From Solirubrobacterales bacterium (lineage in GTDB: Bacteria; Actinomycetota; Thermoleophilia; Solirubrobacterales; 70-9), in contig JACDBR010000133.1 in assembly GCA_013694825.1 (NCBI GenBank), forward strand, positions 1 to 12,781: a DNA stretch of 12,781 bases, written 5' to 3'. The notes beneath the pieces are model-generated. The model was not told the origin of the DNA and made no database searches. It was given only the letters and a program-made list of their open reading frames with translations. The translations under genes were made by a program, and so were the position numbers. Shown here in pieces: positions 1-7,287 of this stretch; within the stretch, counting starts at the first letter, position 1, and the number at the start of each line of letters is the position of its first letter.

Positions 1-100
1 GCGCGTCCGCCGTTTCGAGCGCCCCGGCAACGTTCTCCGTTGCAATGTCCAGGCAATCCTGCCCTCGCGCCCGAGCTCGCCCGCCTGCCACCCTGGATCG

Positions 101-409
101 ATGAACGTCCGCAGCTTTCGCGTCGTCGCCCTCGTCGAGGCGACCACGTTCCTCCTCCTCCTGCTGCTCGGCACCGCCGTCGACCAGCTCTTCGGCGAGC
201 GGCTCGGCGTCACGGTGCTGGGGCCGATCCACGGCCTTCTCTTCGTGGCCTACCTCGTGATCGCGCTGGGAATCCGCGATGACGAGGGCTGGACAGCCAA
301 GCAGACCGTCTGGATCCTGATCGGCGCCGTGATCCCCTTCGGTGGCTACCTCGTGGACCGCTGGCTCTCGGGCCGCACCGCGGGGCGCGCAGACGAGCTA
401 AGCCGCTGA
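101..409 (+). CDS. DUF3817 family integral membrane protein
   Basis: A 102-residue membrane protein of unknown function, matching the actinobacterial DUF3817 family in length and pattern. Three hydrophobic segments are visible at about residues 7–25, 40–57 and 65–88. The family-like GPIHG stretch opens the second helix (residues 41–45), and an IPFGGYLVDR segment closes the third. The tail is short, polar and probably cytoplasmic. The reading frame stays open to the left edge, so an upstream start is formally possible. ATG 101 is preferred because it places the first hydrophobic helix immediately after a short basic N-terminus, as usual for the family. No strong Shine–Dalgarno is visible, only GGA in 'tggatcg'. 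The next gene on the same strand follows after 51 nt and may be cotranscribed. The biochemical role is unknown. Confidence 0.85.
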   Translation: MNVRSFRVVALVEATTFLLLLLLGTAVDQLFGERLGVTVLGPIHGLLFVAYLVIALGIRDDEGWTAKQTVWILIGAVIPFGGYLVDRWLSGRTAGRADELSR

Positions 410-460
410 TCCCACGCGCGGCCGGCGAGGCCATGCGATCGCTGCCACACTGCTCGAAGG

Positions 461-817
461 GTGGCGAGGCGCAAGCAGAAGCGACGTGAGCGCGAGCCGG
501 TCTCGACGGTGGACTACGCCGATCCTGAGGGCAACGTCCTGACCCTGCGCGAGGCGCTCAGCCCGGGCACGGTCGCCAAGATCGCCGCTGTGACGCCCGC
601 CGGAGCCGCATCGATCGACGACGCCTGGCAGCGCCGCAGCGAGCTGCTCTTCGAGCGCCTGACCGTGCGTTGGGAGATCGCCGGCCTCCCCCTCGACGAC
701 CAGAAGCTGCTCGTCGGGCGGCTGCGGATGGCGGACGCAGAGACTCTCGAGTGGGTCCGGCGCACGATCTCCGAGCACGTCAGCACCCACATCCCCGAGC
801 TCGAGCCGAGAGCGTGA
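461..817 (+). CDS. Hypothetical protein, small soluble, coupled to the AI-2E transporter
   Basis: A 118-residue protein that I do not recognise. It begins with a very basic stretch (residues 2–12, mostly Arg/Lys), then a segment resembling a compact alpha/beta domain, and ends in a helical region (about 52–105) rich in Arg, Glu and Leu. No signal peptide, membrane segment or cysteine is seen. The GTG start at 461 follows an AAGG purine run with almost no spacing, so the start is only moderately secure; no other start is evident nearby in this frame. The stop codon overlaps the GTG of the following transporter gene (GTGA, 814–817), implying translational coupling. That suggests a partner or regulator of the transporter, which is an inference from position only. 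Confidence 0.7.
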   Translation: MARRKQKRREREPVSTVDYADPEGNVLTLREALSPGTVAKIAAVTPAGAASIDDAWQRRSELLFERLTVRWEIAGLPLDDQKLLVGRLRMADAETLEWVRRTISEHVSTHIPELEPRA

Positions 818-2001
818 GCCCGGGACGCGCCCTCAATCCGGCCAGCCGCGCGGTCCTGCTCGCCTTCCTGCTGCTCGCTGCCGGGCTCGTCTTTCAGCAG
901 ATCGCGACGCTGATGATCGCCGTCCTGATCACCGTCTTGCTCGCCATCCCGCTGGAGGCGCTGACGTCGAGGCTGCATGGACGACGCGTCCCACGCGCGA
1001 TCGGCGCCCTGGTGGGCGTGCTGATCGGCATCGCGTTCCTGGCCGGGGTGCTCGCGGTCGTGATCCCGCCGCTCGTCTCCCAGACCCAGGAGCTGATCGA
1101 CCAGGTGCCCGACATCGTGAGCTCGATCCAGGCTCAGATCGAGGGTGGCTCGGGCAGCTCGGAAGCCGCGGCCGCCGATATCCAGAGCTTCCTCCAGGGG
1201 CTTCTCGACGACCCCGGACAGCTCGCCGGCCCGGTTGCATCGATCGGGGTCGGGATCGCCAGCGTCCTCGGCGCCCTGCTCCTGATCGTCGTCACCGCCT
1301 ACTACATGGCGATCCGGCCCGAGCCGCTGACCTCGGGCGTGCTCTCGCTCGTCCCGCCCGATCGCCGCGCCTGGGCGGGCGAGGTGATGACGCGCCTGCG
1401 GCGTGCCTGGATCGGCTGGATGCAGGGAGTGCTGGTCGACATGCTCCTGACCGGAATCCTGATCTTCGGCGGGCTCAGCCTGATCGGGCTCGACTTCGCG
1501 ATTCTCTTCGCCGTCCTCTCCGCGGTACTCGTGATCGTGCCCTATTTCGGCGCGATCGTCGGGGCGATTCCTCCGATCGCCTTCGCCCTCGCCGACTCAC
1601 CCGAGAAGGCCCTGCTGACGGGGGCGATCTACATCGCAGTGCAGCAGATCGAGAGCAACGTGACGATCCCGCTGGTCATGGCGCAGCGAGTCAAGCTGCA
1701 CCCCGCGGTGGTCGCGATCGGGGTGGTGATCGTGGGGCAGCTCTTCGGCTTCATCGGCTTATTCGTCGCCGTACCGATCCTCTCGGCGGCCGTGATCATG
1801 ATCGACGAGCTGTGGGTGAAGCGGATTCAGCTCGAGAGCGGAGTCGCGACCGCCGAGGGAGCGGGCGCCGGCTCGCTGGCGATCGCCACCGCCGCCGACG
1901 TCCGAGGCGCGCGCGAGATGCCGCTGCGCGGGGAGGACGAGCCGCCGGAACCGCCCGTCCCGCCGTCGACAACGCCGGCGCGCTCCAGCCAGGTCGGCTA
2001 G
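814..2001 (+). CDS. AI-2E family transporter (PerM/UPF0118-type permease)
   Basis: A 395-residue polytopic membrane protein of the AI-2E/PerM exporter family; characterised members export autoinducer-2 or act as cation/proton antiporters, so the substrate here is undetermined. Two N-terminal hydrophobic segments (about 11–50) and a third at 61–86 precede a soluble amphipathic insert (about 87–140). The helical C-terminal half follows, carrying typical family motifs: VPYFGAIVGAIPP (242–254), QQIESNVTIPLVM (277–289) and the LHP...GQLFGFIGLFVAVP segment (295–321). After the last helix there is a polar, Pro- and Ala-rich tail (about 340–395) that looks disordered. The start is set at GTG 814, overlapping the upstream stop by 4 nt. 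The frame is open further upstream, but that extension is Arg/Pro-rich, lies over the preceding gene and is not family-like. Length is slightly above the usual 340–370 because of the tail. Confidence 0.9.
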   Translation: MSPGRALNPASRAVLLAFLLLAAGLVFQQIATLMIAVLITVLLAIPLEALTSRLHGRRVPRAIGALVGVLIGIAFLAGVLAVVIPPLVSQTQELIDQVPDIVSSIQAQIEGGSGSSEAAAADIQSFLQGLLDDPGQLAGPVASIGVGIASVLGALLLIVVTAYYMAIRPEPLTSGVLSLVPPDRRAWAGEVMTRLRRAWIGWMQGVLVDMLLTGILIFGGLSLIGLDFAILFAVLSAVLVIVPYFGAIVGAIPPIAFALADSPEKALLTGAIYIAVQQIESNVTIPLVMAQRVKLHPAVVAIGVVIVGQLFGFIGLFVAVPILSAAVIMIDELWVKRIQLESGVATAEGAGAGSLAIATAADVRGAREMPLRGEDEPPEPPVPPSTTPARSSQVG

Positions 2002-2011
2002 GCGCCCGTTA

Positions 2012-2062
2012 GCCGGGTTGGCTTAGGTTCCCGGCCGCGGCTCAGCGGTCCGGCGGGCCGGA
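2012..2062. terminator. Possible bidirectional hairpin terminator between convergent genes
   Basis: The 63-nt gap between two convergent stop codons holds two inverted repeats. GCCGGG (2012–2017) pairs with CCCGGC (2030–2035) over a 12-nt loop. TCCGG (2049–2053) pairs with CCGGA (2058–2062) over a 4-nt loop. Neither is followed by a clear T tract in either direction, so this is not a textbook intrinsic terminator. GC-rich actinobacteria often use such U-less hairpins or Rho. Location between convergent genes is the main support. Confidence 0.3.
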
Positions 2063-2064
2063 GC

Positions 2065-2922
2065 TCAGAGGTTGACGACGAGAAGGGTCGCGAGGAGCGC
2101 AACCGGTGTGCCCAGCAGCGAGAGGTTGGCGAACATGCGCTGCCAGCCGCCGCGATAGCCGAGGCTCTCGAACAGCGTCAGCGCGACGACATGGGCGACG
2201 TTGATCAGCGCCATCAGGCCGGCTATCAGGGTCGCTACCGCGCAGCGGTCGAGCGCCTCGAAGCCGGGGCCGCCGGGGCAGCTGGCGACGACGACGACCA
2301 GCGCGATCGTCCCCAGCACCGCAACGATGATTCCCGCGATGTCACGGCCGGAGAGCAGGGGCGTGTTGTCGGACTGCCCTTCGATCTCGGGCTCGTCGCT
2401 CGAGTCGGCGCCTGCTTGCGACTCCTCGATGTCCTCGACCCCTTCACCCTCCGGGCCGACCGTGACGTGGACGATCGGCAGCTCGAACGTCTTGCGGGCG
2501 CGGTCGAAGAGGTCATCCTCCATCCAGAGGCCGTGCTCCTCCGGGTGGGTGATGACGAGGATCTCGTCGGGCCCGAACGTGCCGACCGCATCCTCGATCG
2601 CCATGATCGGGTCGGAGTCGCCGACGTCGCCGCTGGCGGTGATCCCCTCGTCGCGCAACGCCGCGAGCGAGCGATCCAAGCGCTCGATGGCCTGCCGACG
2701 GGGCTCGTCGACGTCGCCCATCGCGTGGGCGAACGATGAGTCGGCGAGTGCCGGCGCGACGACGAGGACGTGGCCCGAGCGGCCCGAGAGGTGCTTGAGG
2801 ACCTCCTCGCGAAGGCCGCCACCCTCGATCGCGGCTGCTGCGATGACGAGCAGCCGGTGGCCCTCACCGCCCCCGTGGCCTCGCCCGGAGCCGACCGTCG
2901 GCTTTGTTCCCCCACCCGACAT
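2065..2922 (-). CDS. Usp-like domain protein with C-terminal membrane anchor
   Basis: A 285-residue protein with a Gly-rich polar N-terminus (1–21) and an alpha/beta domain (about 22–155) that reads like a universal-stress-protein/Rossmann-type fold: the hydrophobic strands HRLLVIAAAA, HVLVVAPAL, DEILVITHP and LPIVHVTV alternate with helices. An acidic, Ser-rich linker follows (about 156–190), then three hydrophobic segments (about 194–215, 228–252 and 263–284). The domain plausibly sits in the cytoplasm, tethered to the membrane. The HAMGDVDEPRR segment (66–76) and the THPEEHGLW segment (125–133) look like conserved functional patches, but I cannot assign a ligand, and a classical Usp ATP-binding GxxGx(9)G motif is not obvious. 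The ATG start at 2922 fits the domain order. The gene is divergent from the sigma gene (95 nt apart) and convergent with the transporter. No activity can be assigned from the sequence. Confidence 0.75.
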   Translation of the reverse strand: MSGGGTKPTVGSGRGHGGGEGHRLLVIAAAAIEGGGLREEVLKHLSGRSGHVLVVAPALADSSFAHAMGDVDEPRRQAIERLDRSLAALRDEGITASGDVGDSDPIMAIEDAVGTFGPDEILVITHPEEHGLWMEDDLFDRARKTFELPIVHVTVGPEGEGVEDIEESQAGADSSDEPEIEGQSDNTPLLSGRDIAGIIVAVLGTIALVVVVASCPGGPGFEALDRCAVATLIAGLMALINVAHVVALTLFESLGYRGGWQRMFANLSLLGTPVALLATLLVVNL

Positions 2923-2982
2923 CGCGCGGCGCCTAGCCTAGATGGTCAAGCCGTAATCCGCCTCGGATCACGCCTTCGTATC

Positions 2983-3008
2983 GTTTTCCGCCCACACGCC
3001 TCGGGTAC
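2983..3008 (+). promoter_or_regulatory. Candidate σB/σF-type promoter of the sigma factor gene
   Basis: GTTTTC (2983–2988), a 14-nt spacer and GGGTAC (3003–3008) resemble the known Bacillus σB and mycobacterial σF promoter pattern (GTTT box, 12–17 nt spacing depending on definition, GGGTAT). The ATG of the sigma gene begins 10 nt after the end of the −10-like box. Transcription would therefore start within a few bases of the start codon, giving a leaderless or near-leaderless mRNA. The same layout recurs before the anti-sigma kinase gene. GGGTACCC is itself palindromic, but no GTTT-like box is present for the opposite strand. This is a sequence match only; no start site is known. Confidence 0.5.
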
Positions 3009-3017
3009 CCGAAGTAG

Positions 3018-4073
<1,056 letters not shown>

Positions 4074-4077
4074 CCGC

Positions 4078-4557
4078 TCAGTCGCGCTCGATCGCGCGCT
4101 TGTAGGCGGCTTGGAGGTAGTTGGCCGCCGTCGCCGAGGTCAGCACCCCGGAGACGAATCGTGTTTCGCGTGGGCGTTCGACCATCCCGATAGCGAACCC
4201 GGTCGCGACCCACTGGTCGAGGCAGTAGGGGCAGGAGAGCAGCTTGCCGAGCGCCCGCCGCACGGGGCCGACATCCTCTCGCGCGCGCTCGGAGGACTCG
4301 GCGAGGTCGCCACGACCCTCGAGCTCCGTCAACGGCGCACGGATCGGCGCGGCGATGTCCTCCTTGCTGATCACCCGGCTGAGCCGATGCGTCGCAATCC
4401 CGCTCAGCGCGAGGTCGGCGACGGAGCTGCGCTCAGGGAACCCACCGCGGGTTCCGCGGTGGATGAGGTATGCACCGAGGCCGACTCCGTAGGCGCTCGT
4501 CATCAAGGCGTAGCCGGACAGAGGCCGGGGATCCTGCTCGAGTCGCTCCCGCTCCAC
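4078..4557 (-). CDS. DUF1360 family protein
   Basis: A 159-residue protein of the DUF1360 family, function unknown. Visible family features are a hydrophobic N-terminal segment (about 15–33), the ATHRLSRVISKEDIAAPIRAP block (55–75), a charged middle and the LLSCPYCLDQW motif with Cys109 and Cys112, followed by a second hydrophobic helix (about 115–125). The CxxC pair just before a hydrophobic segment could bind metal or be redox active; this is not shown. The GTG start at 4557 shares one base with the TAG stop of the upstream STAS gene (TAGTG), so translation is probably coupled and the two form an operon. Its stop lies only 4 nt from the convergent sigma gene's stop. Confidence 0.85.
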   Translation of the reverse strand: MERERLEQDPRPLSGYALMTSAYGVGLGAYLIHRGTRGGFPERSSVADLALSGIATHRLSRVISKEDIAAPIRAPLTELEGRGDLAESSERAREDVGPVRRALGKLLSCPYCLDQWVATGFAIGMVERPRETRFVSGVLTSATAANYLQAAYKRAIERD

Positions 4558-4913
4558 TAGTCCGGCGAGAGCGAGCTCAGCGCCTCGGTGCGGGCGGGGA
4601 AGACCGCCAGAGCCTTACCGATCCCCGTCAGCTCGAGCAGACGGTCGACGTCGCGCGTGGCGCAGCAGACCGCGAACCGGCGTCCGTCGAGCTCGGCGAG
4701 CTTACGCTGGGCCTCGACGAGAAGGCTGAGCCCGGTCGAGTCGATGAACTCGCAGCCGCTGAGGTCGACGAGCACGGGGCCGTCGCCGGTGCCGATCGCC
4801 TCGGCCAGCGGGGCCCGCAGGTCGGGAACGGTCGCTTGATCGAGCTCGCCGGAGACCTCGAGCGCGTGAATGCCGCGCACGTACTCGGTGACGACTCTGA
4901 ACGACCCGCTCAA
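4557..4913 (-). CDS. STAS-domain anti-sigma factor antagonist (SpoIIAA/RsbV-like)
   Basis: A 118-residue single STAS domain. In partner-switching systems such proteins bind the anti-sigma kinase and release sigma, and are inactivated when that kinase phosphorylates a conserved Ser. The phosphorylation loop CEFIDSTGLSLLV spans 54–66, with Ser59 after Asp58, matching Asp57/Ser58 of Bacillus SpoIIAA. The strands ALEVSGELD (17–25) and VLVDLSG (47–53) fit the fold. The TTG start at 4913 is chosen because a strong GGGAGG ribosome site lies 5 nt upstream; the next start candidate is an internal GTG. It is divergent from an RsbW-like kinase gene 214 nt away and heads a two-gene operon with the DUF1360 gene. 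The kinase is the likely partner, by position and family. Confidence 0.9.
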   Translation of the reverse strand: MSGSFRVVTEYVRGIHALEVSGELDQATVPDLRAPLAEAIGTGDGPVLVDLSGCEFIDSTGLSLLVEAQRKLAELDGRRFAVCCATRDVDRLLELTGIGKALAVFPARTEALSSLSPD

Positions 4914-4918
4914 ACGAT

Positions 4919-4924
4919 CCTCCC
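4919..4924 (-). promoter_or_regulatory. Strong Shine–Dalgarno that sets a TTG start
   Basis: Read on the minus strand, GGGAGG lies 5 nt before TTG 4913. This near-consensus ribosome site decides the start of the STAS gene in favour of the rare TTG codon. Confidence 0.7.
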
Positions 4925-5092
4925 AGGCCGCCCCGCAGGCGCGGCCAAACGATTCGATTGCCGCTTCCGCCCCCTGACCGATCCCCGCATCGAGAACGCA
5001 CGCTGCACGCGTGGCGCGGAGGCTGCCGATCGGAAAGCCCGCGAATCTTAGCCAGCGGTGCGGGCCGGGCGCTTGCGCGCGACCGCCCAGAT

Positions 5093-5118
5093 GTTCACGC
5101 CGACCGGTGCGCGGGTAA
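5093..5118 (+). promoter_or_regulatory. Candidate σB/σF-type promoter of the anti-sigma kinase gene
   Basis: GTTCAC (5093–5098), a 14-nt spacer and GGGTAA (5113–5118) form a slightly weaker σB/σF-like box. Spacing between the two elements and the 9-nt gap to the start codon (GTG 5128) equal those before the sigma gene at 3018. A transcript from here would be leaderless or nearly so, which fits the absence of a Shine–Dalgarno before the GTG. Autoregulation of anti-sigma genes by a stress sigma is common in the Bacillus σB and mycobacterial σF systems. Confidence 0.45.
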
Positions 5119-5127
5119 TCGCGCTTC

Positions 5128-5664
5128 GTGCCCGGCGAAGCCGATCAGCCCGTGGATCTCGAGTTGAACCTCGACTCCAACCTCGCGAATGCGGCTCTCG
5201 CGCGCCGCGAGATCGAGCGCATGGCCAATCGTGCTGGACTCGAGGAGGAGGAGGTCGCAGCGGCCAAGACCGTCGTCACCGAGGCCTTCACGAATGCGGC
5301 GTCGCACGCCTATCCAGCCGGGGAAAACGGCCCGATCGACGTCCTGGCGCTGGCACGCGAACAGGTGCTGACAGTGATCGTGCGCGACTTCGGCGCCGGC
5401 ATCCGGCCCGCTCCGCTCACGCCCCAGACCAAGGGTCGCCTGGGCCTGCTGATGATCGCCGCGCTCGCCGACTTCTGCCAGCTTCGCCGCATGCCCGAGG
5501 GTGGCACCGAGCTGACCGCCCGGATCAGTGCCCCCACCGCGGCGGGCTCACCCCCAGCCGAACACGCGCCCGAGGTCGACTCGGGCACGCACACTGCCCC
5601 GTCCGAGGCCGAGGCCGACCGGGCCGCTGACACGCGACCGGATTCGTCTGGGGGCGGCTCTTAG
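5128..5664 (+). CDS. ATP-binding anti-sigma factor / serine kinase (RsbW/SpoIIAB-like)
   Basis: A 178-residue GHKL-fold protein. Such proteins bind a sigma factor and use ATP to phosphorylate a STAS antagonist. The N box EAFTNAASHAY (52–62, with Glu52 and Asn56), the G1 box DFGAGI (87–92), the G2-like GRLGLLMI (103–110) and the closing GTELTARI (126–133) are all present, so ATP binding looks intact. The HATPase domain ends near 135. The remaining roughly 43 residues form a Pro/Ala/acidic tail without predicted structure, which is longer than in the Bacillus proteins. The GTG start at 5128 has no Shine–Dalgarno but lies 9 nt after a GGGTAA promoter box, consistent with a leaderless mRNA. The divergent STAS gene is the probable antagonist. 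The target sigma is unknown: the neighbouring RpoD-like factor is an atypical target, since known targets are mostly σB/σF-type. Confidence 0.9.
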   Translation: MPGEADQPVDLELNLDSNLANAALARREIERMANRAGLEEEEVAAAKTVVTEAFTNAASHAYPAGENGPIDVLALAREQVLTVIVRDFGAGIRPAPLTPQTKGRLGLLMIAALADFCQLRRMPEGGTELTARISAPTAAGSPPAEHAPEVDSGTHTAPSEAEADRAADTRPDSSGGGS

Positions 5665-5758
5665 GAAGTCGACCGGAGCGAGGTCGATCAACACGCCCGC
5701 GAGCACCAAGCCGCCACTCCCGGCTCCTGTCCGGCCGCCCGCCCGCTCCTGGCGCACC

Positions 5759-5764
5759 TATGCT
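5759..5764 (+). promoter_or_regulatory. Possible −10 element of a leaderless amidase transcript
   Basis: TATGCT sits 7 nt before ATG 5772, the position expected for a −10 hexamer of a leaderless mRNA. No convincing −35 is seen 16–18 nt further upstream. It overlaps the alternative ATG at 5760, and so favours the inner start. Confidence 0.3.
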
Positions 5765-5771
5765 CTCGGCG

Positions 5772-6608
5772 ATGAGGGCCGCGGCCGTGCAGCTGAACGC
5801 CACCGGCGACAAGCAGCGAAACACCGAGCTTGCCGAGCGCCTCGTTCGCGAGGCGGCGGGCGCCGGGGCAGAGCTCGTCGTTCTGCCGGAGAAGTGGAAT
5901 CTGCTCGCCGGCCCCGACGCGATGCGCGAAGGCGCCGAGACGCTCGACGGGCCGACGCTCAGCGCCGCGAGCTCTTGGGCTCGCCGGCTCGGGATCCATC
6001 TGCTGGCCGGCAGCATCGTCGAGCTGCGCGAGGGCCACGAGCTGCGGGCCAACACGTCGGTGCTGCTCGATCCCGGCGGCCGGGCCGTGGCCGTCTATCG
6101 CAAGATCCACATGTTCGACGTCGACGTCGGTGGCGTCTCCTATCGCGAGTCCGAGAGCGAGGCGCCCGGCGAGGAGATCGTCACGGCCGAGCTCGGCGAC
6201 CAGCGGGTGATCGGGCTAAGTGTCTGCTACGACCTGCGCTTTCCCGAGCTCTACCGGATCCTGGCGACCCGGGGCGCGACCGTCCTTGCGGTCCCCTCTG
6301 CGTTCACGGCCGAGACGGGCCGTGACCACTGGGAGGTCCTCCTGAGAGCACGCGCGATCGAGAACCAGGCCTTCGTCGTCGCGCCGAACCAGTGGGGGCC
6401 GGCGCCGCCGCATTACCGCTCTCACGGGCGCTCGGCCATCGTCGACCCCTGGGGAATCGTGCTCGCCACGGCCCCGGACGGCGACGGTTACGCGCTCGCC
6501 AGGCTCGACTTCGACTCGCTCGCGGAGATCCGCGAGCGAGTTCCGTCGCTGGCCAATCGCCGGCCACAAGCCTATGCGTGGCCACAGTCCGAAGAGGCCG
6601 TGCATTGA
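5772..6608 (+). CDS. Carbon-nitrogen hydrolase, Nit1/omega-amidase-like nitrilase superfamily
   Basis: A cytosolic amidase of the nitrilase superfamily, 278 residues from ATG 5772 or 282 from ATG 5760. Numbered from 5760, the catalytic triad is Glu44 (LPEKWN), Lys115 (YRKIHMFD) and Cys156 (SVCYDLRFPELYR). The later blocks VPSAFTAETGRDHWE and RARAIENQAFVVAPNQ are typical of the Nit1/Nit2 branch. Members of that branch hydrolyse deaminated glutathione or omega-amidated 2-oxo acids, so metabolite repair is the best guess; the exact substrate is not decided. The inner ATG gives the family-typical beginning MRAAAVQLN and lies 7 nt after a TATGCT box, so it is preferred. The last codons overlap the TetR gene (TTGA), which makes coupled expression likely. 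Confidence 0.92.
   Translation: MRAAAVQLNATGDKQRNTELAERLVREAAGAGAELVVLPEKWNLLAGPDAMREGAETLDGPTLSAASSWARRLGIHLLAGSIVELREGHELRANTSVLLDPGGRAVAVYRKIHMFDVDVGGVSYRESESEAPGEEIVTAELGDQRVIGLSVCYDLRFPELYRILATRGATVLAVPSAFTAETGRDHWEVLLRARAIENQAFVVAPNQWGPAPPHYRSHGRSAIVDPWGIVLATAPDGDGYALARLDFDSLAEIRERVPSLANRRPQAYAWPQSEEAVH
6591..6597 (+). promoter_or_regulatory. Ribosome site inside the amidase gene that sets the TetR TTG start
   Basis: GAAGAGG lies 7 nt before TTG 6605, within the last codons of the amidase gene. It supports TTG as the start of the TetR gene over the in-frame GTG at 6578. Confidence 0.5.
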
Positions 6609-7231
6609 CGGCCGGAGCCCCCCCGGTCGAGCGCAGACGGCAGATCCTCGACGCCGCGAGCAGAGTCTTCTCGCGGCGCGGGTTTCATGCCTGCCGCGTA
6701 TCCGACATTGCCAGCGAGGCCGGGGTTGCGCACGGCCTGCTCTATCACTACTTCCGTTCCAAGGACGAGGTGCTCGACGAGCTTTTCGTCGAGCGCTGGG
6801 CGTTGCTCCTACGCGCGATCGAAGCCGCCGACGCGAGGTCGATCCCGCCCCGCGAGAAGCTCGACCAGGTGGCGGGCTTCATCATCGACTCCTACCGCCG
6901 CGACCCCGACCTGATGAAGGTGATCATCGTCGAGGTGACGCGGGCCGCGAACTCGTTCGGACGCACCCACCTGGACGAGATCCGCCGCGCCTATGCCCTG
7001 ATCGAGCGCATCGTCCGCAGGGCCCAGGAGGACGGGACCTTCCGCTCCGACATCGATCCGAGCTTCGCCTCGCTGTGGTTCTACGGCTCGATCGAGCAAC
7101 TGCTGTCGGGATGGATCTTCGAGCTGATCCCAGGCGCCGACGCGGACTACGACCGTGCCCGCTCCAATCTGGTCGAGACGATCTGCTCCGGGCTCGAGCT
7201 GCGTCCGGACCCCGCGCCGAAGGCGGGTTGA
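6605..7231 (+). CDS. TetR/AcrR family transcriptional regulator
   Basis: A 208-residue repressor-type protein. The N-terminal TetR DNA-binding domain covers about residues 9–58: RRRQILDAASRVF, then the helix-turn-helix VSDIASEAGVAHGLLYHYF (32–50) and the SKDEVLDELF helix. The remainder is an all-helical ligand and dimerisation domain without a recognisable subfamily. The TTG start at 6605 overlaps the amidase stop by 4 nt and has GAAGAGG 7 nt upstream. An in-frame GTG at 6578 would add nine residues. The open frame extends far upstream across the amidase gene, but that part is a shadow. Co-translation with the amidase suggests it may regulate that gene or sense a related metabolite; no operator palindrome is evident. 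Confidence 0.9.
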   Translation: MTAGAPPVERRRQILDAASRVFSRRGFHACRVSDIASEAGVAHGLLYHYFRSKDEVLDELFVERWALLLRAIEAADARSIPPREKLDQVAGFIIDSYRRDPDLMKVIIVEVTRAANSFGRTHLDEIRRAYALIERIVRRAQEDGTFRSDIDPSFASLWFYGSIEQLLSGWIFELIPGADADYDRARSNLVETICSGLELRPDPAPKAG

Positions 7232-7287
7232 GCAGCATGCTTGGAGTCACGCGCGATGGCCAGCGCGCCGTTCTCGCTCCGGCTCTG

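Larger units (their letters stand above)
4914..5127. other. Divergent intergenic region between STAS and anti-sigma kinase genes
   Basis: At 214 nt this is the longest gene-free stretch of the window. It holds the STAS ribosome site at its left end and the GTTC/GGGTAA promoter candidate at its right end. On the minus strand TAAGAT (5045–5050) could be a −10 element for the STAS operon, giving a leader of about 120 nt, but I see no matching −35. A GTTT on the minus strand near 4950 has no GGGTA partner. No RNA gene or coding frame is convincing here. Confidence 0.5.

Noticed and set aside
1..100. Minus-strand frame at the left edge reading LDIATENVAGALETADA, possibly the start of a divergent gene, and a plus-strand frame ending at TGA 102–104.
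   Set aside because: Too short to judge. The minus frame has only a weak GTG (position 91) as a start and no ribosome site; the plus frame has poor protein-like composition.
670..813. Upstream extension of the transporter frame to an ATG at 670.
   Set aside because: Arg/Pro-rich translation lying over the preceding gene; GTG 814 gives a family-typical start and a 4-nt overlap.
2201..2941. Long plus-strand open frame opposite the Usp-like gene (similar antisense frames exist over DegV and the ABC-F gene).
   Set aside because: Ser/Arg/Pro-biased translations without domain patterns, as expected for shadow frames in GC-rich coding DNA.
4925..4955. Minus-strand GTTTGG followed by GGCGGC as a σB-type promoter for the STAS gene.
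   Set aside because: The second box lacks the TA of GGGTA, so it does not fit the pattern found at the four other sites.
6392..6604. Upstream extension of the TetR frame across the amidase gene.
   Set aside because: It is antiphase to a clear catalytic domain; TTG 6605 with GAAGAGG gives a normal TetR length.
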